A DNA stretch of 64,000 bases from Episyrphus balteatus. Its lineage: Eukaryota > Arthropoda > Insecta > Diptera > Syrphidae. Below, in pieces: positions 58,003 through 64,000 of this stretch. Below the pieces are notes generated by a model. That model was not told where the DNA came from and ran no database searches. It saw only the letters and a list, made by a program, of their open reading frames with translations. Location: NCBI RefSeq assembly GCF_945859705.1, contig NC_079137.1, positions 69,090,277-69,154,276 of the forward strand. The letters run 5' to 3'. Each line of letters begins with the position of its first letter. The first letter of the stretch is position 1. The position numbers and the translations under genes were made by a program.

Positions 58003-58564
58003 CACCGGCACACAAAAAAAAAAGTGTCATGCACCAGGAACCAGACCTATCTTTCTATATGTTTTTGGGCACGCTGAATCCGAATTTGAAGTCCGTTTGG
58101 CCCCATCACCCTCCAGTTTTGAGTTGTGAGTGCATTTTGTTTGAATTTTTATGACTTTTTTGGAGTTTTTTGCATTTTTCTCAAAACTGAAGGGTGACCG
58201 GGCAAAACGGACTTGAAAATCGGATTCAGCGGTCCCAAAAACATATAGAAAGATAGGTCTGCTTCCTGGTACATGAAATGAAAAAAAGTTGTATGAATCA
58301 GAAACCAGACCTATCTTTCTATATGTTTTTGGGACCGCTGAATCCGAATTTCAAGTCCGTTTTGCCCGGTCACCCTCCAGTTTCGAGAAAAGTGTAAAAA
58401 AGACCCCAAAAACTACCTTTTTTTGAGTTTTTTGCATATTACTCAAAACTGGAGGGTGACAGGGCCAAACGGACTTGAAATTCGGATTCAGCGGGTCCAA
58501 AAACATATGGAAAGATAGGTCTGGTTCCTGGTACATGACACTTTTTTTTTTTTGTGTGCCGGTG
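58003..58564. mobile_element. double-hairpin MITE with TAA target duplication
   Basis: TIRs CACCGGCACACAAAAAA and complement, flanked by TAA at 58000-58002 and 58565-58567. The body is four copies of a ~90-bp unit in alternating orientation: 58033-58123 plus, 58185-58276 minus, 58300-58386 plus, 58443-58535 minus. Each includes CAGACCTATCTTTCTATATG, GCTGAATCCGAATTT and TCACCCTCCAGTTT. A 3-bp TWA duplication suggests PIF/Harbinger. Two ORFs across it are incidental. Confidence 0.82.
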
Positions 58565-58567
58565 TAA

Positions 58568-60448
58568 TGAATCAAATTGAATATTCTTGACAGTTGATTG
58601 AATGTGAAATTTTTTATCTGTCAAAATTTACATATCTAAGACCTCGAAGCAAAAATGTTGCTAATTTATTTCCACTAACCTATGTCAAAAACAGATCGTC
58701 AGATAAAATAGATAAAATAGACAAATCAATTTATTTTCTAACCTGATAGACAACAATAGTGAATTTTTTAGTACATAAATGCCCAATTTATTCACCCTCT
58801 ATTATATTTAAAGTCACCATTAAAAATTGAAAATCTATCAAATCGCATACGATTTTGAAAATTTCTCATTTTAAATGGCAACTTTAAATTTAATTGAGTG
58901 TGAATGAATTGACCTTAAGGCGGTTCTTATTTAAAAATATTGGAATTTGTATGAGAGGAATAGCTATTAAAAATAAAAACCCCTAACTGTACACAGTACC
59001 TTACATAACATTAATCCAATTCAAATGTAGCGCAACCAAAGGAAATAGGATTTTTCTCAATTTCATATAAAAGCTTTCACGGAAACAAAAGAGCTGACCA
59101 AAAAACTTGATAAAGAGTAATTTTTTTTTATGTACATAATTCGCACCGCATTATATCTCCTCGCTTGGCACCATTAACCTCCCCGAGCATGAATTTACAT
59201 TACAAATTTTGTTTGTCAATCCTTGGATATTCATAAAATATCTCCACTAACCATCCTTTAAGCATGAACAATTTTTGTAATCTTTCATTTATAAATTTTT
59301 TTTATCTATTTTTTTATTTTTTTTTTTTGAAAATATCTCTATCACTTTTACTTTAAATTTTTCCCAACCAAGATAAAAATATTATTTCCAAAAACAAAAG
59401 AAATTTCAAAAAATGTATATAAAAAAAAAATCCATGAATGAAGTTATTCAAAATTTCCAGCTGTCAGTTTCCATGCTCTCTCTCAATATTTTTGCATCCT
59501 TTATGTGAATATACCAACATACAGTATGAATTTCAACATATTCATTCATCCACCATTTGATTGGAATTGGATTGAAATGAAAAATAAAATGAAAATAGAG
59601 AAGAAAAACCGAATCTGAAAAAAAAAAAATGCATAAAAGGCTTAAACAATTGAACCAAACGAATAGATTAATTGAAACTGACGGGATTTTAAGCTGCGTT
59701 GGATATGTTATGATCCGAATCAACTCTCCAAATGGGATTCCCTCTCGGTGCAAAAGTGTAACTGCAACCGTACGTTCAAAAATATTCATGGTTTTTTTTT
59801 AGTTCAATAATAATAAAGGTATACTCTTACATAATAGTTATTTCCCAATAAAGTTGATAAAATAGTAGGTTTTTGATACTAGGTTTTTAGGGCTTGTCAT
59901 AAATGGAAATATGTATAATATCCCCTCCACCATACTCAATTGTAAATGGATAATAAAAATATTTTATAAATTTTAGTGAAAACATTAAATGATATGGCTT
60001 TTGAGCTGTTGGCTAATCGCTTAAATGGAATATATTTTATTTATTTTTAAGCAGATCATTATTCACTTATTTATTTATGTATAAATTAAATCAGTTGATG
60101 AAAATAATTTTTATTTAAATTCAGCTTAACTGATCAAAAACACTTCCATTTTTGTTTTGTGTAGAAAAATTAACAAAAAGCTTAGATATTTTCTAACTAA
60201 GCTGAAAATTTAGACTTTTTTTTATGTGAAACACAATCATTTTTAATTGAATTGTTGCAGTTGGATGCATTTTAATTTGAGTTTACGAATTAATTTTATT
60301 AAAAAAAAAATGTTTATTAAACCAGATCTGATTTATTTTTAAAGTTAGCTTTTAAAAGCCCGTTTAAATAAAAAAAAAACAAAACTCTAGAAAAGCCATT
60401 AAACTTTTATAAACGTCCCTTCATTTGGCAGACAATTTGTGGCGGAAT
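58568..60448. other. 1.9 kb with no supported gene
   Basis: AT-rich; no bordered repeat or domain-bearing ORF was recognised. A minus-strand ORF of 113 codons at 59448-59789 is Phe/Ile/Leu-rich and unrecognised. Confidence 0.5.
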
Positions 60449-61690
60449 CAAAAATAAAATGCACGACTAGGGTCGCACGTACTTTACTGAATAAAATTAG
60501 GGAAAATTGAAAATTGTTCAAGCAATTTTATAAGTAGTTTAAAAAAAATAAAATCTGGTTTTATAATTAATTAAATACAGTTTTAAATGATCTTTTACAA
60601 AAAATCAAGTTTGTCATTTCATTTCTTGCATGCAAAAAAAAAACATTTTTTAGAAAAAAAATTTCAAAAATCGTTGGAGCCGTTTTTAAAAAAAATAATT
60701 TTGTGTTATATGGTTGACCGAAAAATTCACTTTTTTGTTTTTAATTAATAAATCCGAAACTGTGGGCCGGAATATCAATGTCTCAATATCAAAAAGTGTT
60801 TCAAAAATAACATAGTCAGATTTTATTTGAAAATATTAAAAAATAGCGCCGTGATGTTTTGCGTAGCCGTTTTTTATTTGGACTATTAGAAAAATTATTA
60901 TAGTAACCGAATAATAATTTTTTTCATTTTTTACCAACAAAAACATTAATACAAAATAATAATTAAGTTATCAAAGAGATTCTACTCTACATTGTAGTAT
61001 ATACTTTTAAAAAACGTTCAGTAAAAATTTGAAAGCAATGGGACGTATAGTTTCCAAAATCTCGATGCAACCGGGTCAAAAAATTTAGTTTCTAAAAAGA
61101 AATGGAGTCGACTACTCGCAGTATTCCTGTCGAAAAATGCCTGTTACTTCGCCAATTTTGTGTGTTTCTATACGCAAAAAGGTCTTACAATTGTCGTTAC
61201 AGTTAAGGTGTTAATTTAAGCAATATAAAACAAAAATTTACAAAAAAAAGAAATCCAGCGTGGCCGGACCCGAAACCTGCTTTTTAGTTTACGAGAAATT
61301 CATAAATCAAAAAAACCGTTCTATGACAGGTACAACAAATGTTTTTCCAAAGAAAGCTTTCATGTGTTACACTACCCACAAAAATTTTAATCAAAATCGT
61401 TAGAGCCGTTTTCGAAAAAAAAAATAACTTTTCTATTTCCCTTATTTGACAGGTACCGTTAGTTTTGGTCCTACAAAAAAAATTTCAATTTGTTCAATAG
61501 GGAATCAACCACAACTGCTTCCAAGTTTGAATAAAATCGCTCCAGTAGTCAAGGTTGTAGCTCGAGGCACTGACAGACAGACAAAATTGCCGGACTCACT
61601 TTTTTGGCATTCTCCATCATCGTAGTGTAATGTTTGATTGTTACCTCGAGTTCGATTTTATTTACGAATCCTAAACTTGCCTATAGTACC
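60449..61690 (+). repeat. GCACGACTGGGTCGCAC dispersed repeat, copy d
   Basis: It begins AAATAAAATGCACGACTAGG (60451) with a GTCGCACGTACTTT box. Later blocks AATCGTTGGAGCCGTTTTT (60668), TCGTTAGAGCCGTTTTCG (61395), CTGACAGACAGACAAAATTG (61570) and TCTCCATCATCGTAGTG (61611) follow the family order. It continues into the inverted-repeat block starting near 61690. Confidence 0.7.
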
Positions 61691-61694
61691 TTAA

Positions 61695-62515
61695 TCACAA
61701 GTTAAAAATAACACAGGTCAACAACGTTTTTGGTGCCGAGACTATGATATTCTTTTCTATAGCTTTTCGAATCTGAAGTCAGAAATATCCTATCAGCTCC
61801 CGTTTTTGAAATATTACCGATAGAAGATGTAAAAAAAACTACTTTTGAGGTTATGCTTTTATGTGAAGACATTTTTTTTTAACATAAATTATAACGGTTT
61901 CTATAAGAACTATATTCCTTCTTTCAAGATCTTTTTAAATCTTTTCGATATCTTTTTTATTGTTCGAGATATAGTCAGTTTTTTGGGTTATTGTAATGTA
62001 TCAAACAGATATCACGTTTTCATCTCCTTCTTGATAAAAACACACTTACTTCATTTTAAGATATCTCCGGCAGTAAAAAAGATATTTCAAAGATTTAAAC
62101 AGGTCTCGAAAGAAGTTTCTTATAGAAACCGTTATAAATTATATTTAAGAAAAATTCTTCAAATTAAGGCATAACATCAAAAGTGGTAAAAAAAACGTTT
62201 TTTTTTGCATTTTCTAACGGTAATATTTCCAAAACGTGAGCTGATAGGATATTTTTGACTTCAGATTCGAATTCAACACACCCAAAACCTTTAGAAAAGT
62301 ATATTTTGGTTCATGTGGGGAAGATCTTGTTAACTCCAAAAAAGTCAAAAAACAATTTTTTCGAACTTTCTAACGGTAATATTTCAAAAACGGGAGCTGA
62401 TAGGATATTTTTGATTTCAGATTCGAGTTCAGCACATCAAAAACTTATAGAAAAGTATATCATAGTCTCGGCACCAAAACAAAAATTAAAATTTTGTAGA
62501 CCAGTGAATCAGTAA
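61695..62515. repeat. inverted and tandem repeat block (TCTAACGGTAATATTTC family)
   Basis: The minus-oriented copy at about 61700-61840 (CGAGACTATGATAT, CCTATCAGCTCCCGTTTTTG) faces two plus copies at 62200-62310 and 62370-62510. Between them is an inner palindrome: AACGGTTTCTATAAGAA (61893) against TTCTTATAGAAACCGTT (62117). A further copy is at 11664-11830. The ORFs of 86-109 codons here are incidental. Confidence 0.75.
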
Positions 62516-62520
62516 TTGTA

Positions 62521-64000
62521 ACTTTTTAAATGCTTTTTAATTTCATAAAATTCGTTTTTGTAGCATCAATCTAACTTACAATCGAGGTTTTTGCATTTCA
62601 TCTGTTATTTCAAATTTTTGCAAATATTTTTTTTTGGATTTTAAGAGCTTTCCTTAGAGCTAACTTTTTTAAATAAAACCTTGAATATTTTTAAAAGTGT
62701 TGGAGCTAAAATTTTTTTTTTTTTTTTAAATCTACAATCATCAAGAGAAAAAAACTTTAAAAAAAGTTACTTTTTAAAAATGTCTCCACTGGTCTGATAA
62801 AACCGGAAGTGCACTTCAGAAATTATAAGTTGAAATAAGAAATGACTGGGTGGAGCTACAAATTAGCATTTAATTAGCTATAAATTTTTGGTATCAAAAT
62901 AACAATAATTTTTTTAATAACAACAAATTTATATTCGAAACTCAAAACAGGAAATACACAAAGGAAATACCATGATATTTAAACCTAAAGATAACGGCCG
63001 TATTAAGATTTAAAGTTCAACTATCATCGTTTTTAAATTCATTCTTGGAACCAAAATTGAATAAAAGTTAAATAATTCTATGGTAAAAAGACAATCTCAA
63101 TTTTAAAGACACTTTTTGGGCCATAAAAACAATTTAAAATTATTTAAATGTCTGTAACCATTCTAGACAATCCCATGGTTTAACTTAATTTTAATCCAAA
63201 ATTGCCAATTAACTTATTTAATTTACATATTTTGCTCGTTTACACCAAAATCTTGTAATATTCATTCTTAATCTTATAGAAGGTATAGGTTTACCTTTCC
63301 TTTACCACACAGGAACCTCAAAATTCCCTTCCCTCTTTCCTCCACCTTAACCGAATTGGAACTGTATCAAGAGTATATAATCCTTTATATCACGAGGCTA
63401 ATCCCTCGAAACGTTCCTCCATCTCACATAACAATAATTATTAATCCTTTCCGCAATTTCATCATCCAACCTGTACGAATATAATACAAGTTAGTGTGTG
63501 TTTGAGGTTGATGATGGCTGAGTGGTAAGAGTGTCTGTTGGTGTTGGTTTTGATGATGATGGCATAACGTCGGTTTTTGACTGAAATCTAATACCAAACA
63601 CACCATAAACGCGATTGTGTTTTCGATTTTCGCCAAAGAACTTTGCGCGCCTAAAATCCCTTTAAGACAACAATCCTTGTTAAAACAAAGTTTAAGGCTT
63701 TTCTGCTCAAAATAAATATAATTAAATGGATAAATATCATCTTATAACCTTATCTGTGCGAGTGTGGTTGTGTACACATATAAACTGGCATAAATTCGTA
63801 TATATGATGTGATAGGCTTTATTATCAAGTTAGAAAATAACCTCAAACTCTCTTGCCTGTCAACTGCAATTAAACTTTCAACAAAAAACAATTAAATTTT
63901 GTTAACATTCTCACGTTTCTCATCCTTGGTATCTATATATTCTTCAGCATCATAATCATCGTAACAATCATCAGCAGGATCTCATTTTTATGACACACAT
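62521..64000. other. 1.5 kb with no supported gene
   Basis: AT-rich to about 63260, then more complex sequence with GATGAT runs near 63509 and 63553. No ORF with a recognisable domain and no bordered repeat. Confidence 0.5.

Overview
The window is AT-rich insect nuclear DNA, most likely from a fly (Diptera). The evidence is the single recognisable gene: two minus-strand exons (2916-2999 and 1928-2683) encoding the start of the Bro1 domain of Myopic (mop), the insect HD-PTP/PTPN23 homologue. The rest of mop lies beyond the left edge. No other host gene could be supported. Positions 3000-64000 are a roughly 61-kb stretch upstream of mop, or possibly part of a large intron of a gene not visible here.

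Layout. 1-1927 is presumed mop intron 2 and is full of repeats. 3.4-7.4 kb is a cluster of short inverted-repeat (foldback) elements, several nested, ending in a head-to-head pair of hammerhead ribozyme sequences. 10.7-12.1 kb is an inverted-repeat element that carries a third hammerhead motif at the tip of a hairpin. 13.9-14.3 kb holds a decayed RTE-like reverse transcriptase. 15.3-19.4 kb is a dead Tc1-like transposon with two other elements inserted in it: a hAT-like foldback and a Tc1-type foldback with IR/DR ends. 21.9-23.1 kb is a hAT-type element, and 24.7-25.7 kb is a large palindrome. 29.1-30.8 kb is a nearly pure 7-bp satellite and 32.3-32.8 kb is a 14-bp self-complementary minisatellite. 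33.9-34.6 kb is a hAT-type MITE swollen by internal repeats, with its compact relative at 53.8-54.0 kb. 36.7-37.6 kb is a Foldback-like element with repeat-built termini and a 9-bp target duplication. 44.7-45.1 kb is a TA-flanked MITE containing a tRNA-like sequence. 58.0-58.6 kb is a double-hairpin element. A dispersed family with GCACGACTGGGTCGCAC termini occurs at 0.3, 45.2, 49.4-50.8 and 60.4 kb.

None of the mobile elements retains an intact transposase or polymerase ORF; all appear non-autonomous or dead. Target-site duplications (TA, 3 bp, 8 bp, 9 bp) could be read directly for about a dozen elements and fix their borders. The strongest non-standard signal is the hammerhead ribozyme family: one copy has the complete catalytic core and all three stems, and its two hairpin loops are complementary. 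A G-C to A-U change between copies preserves that loop-loop match.
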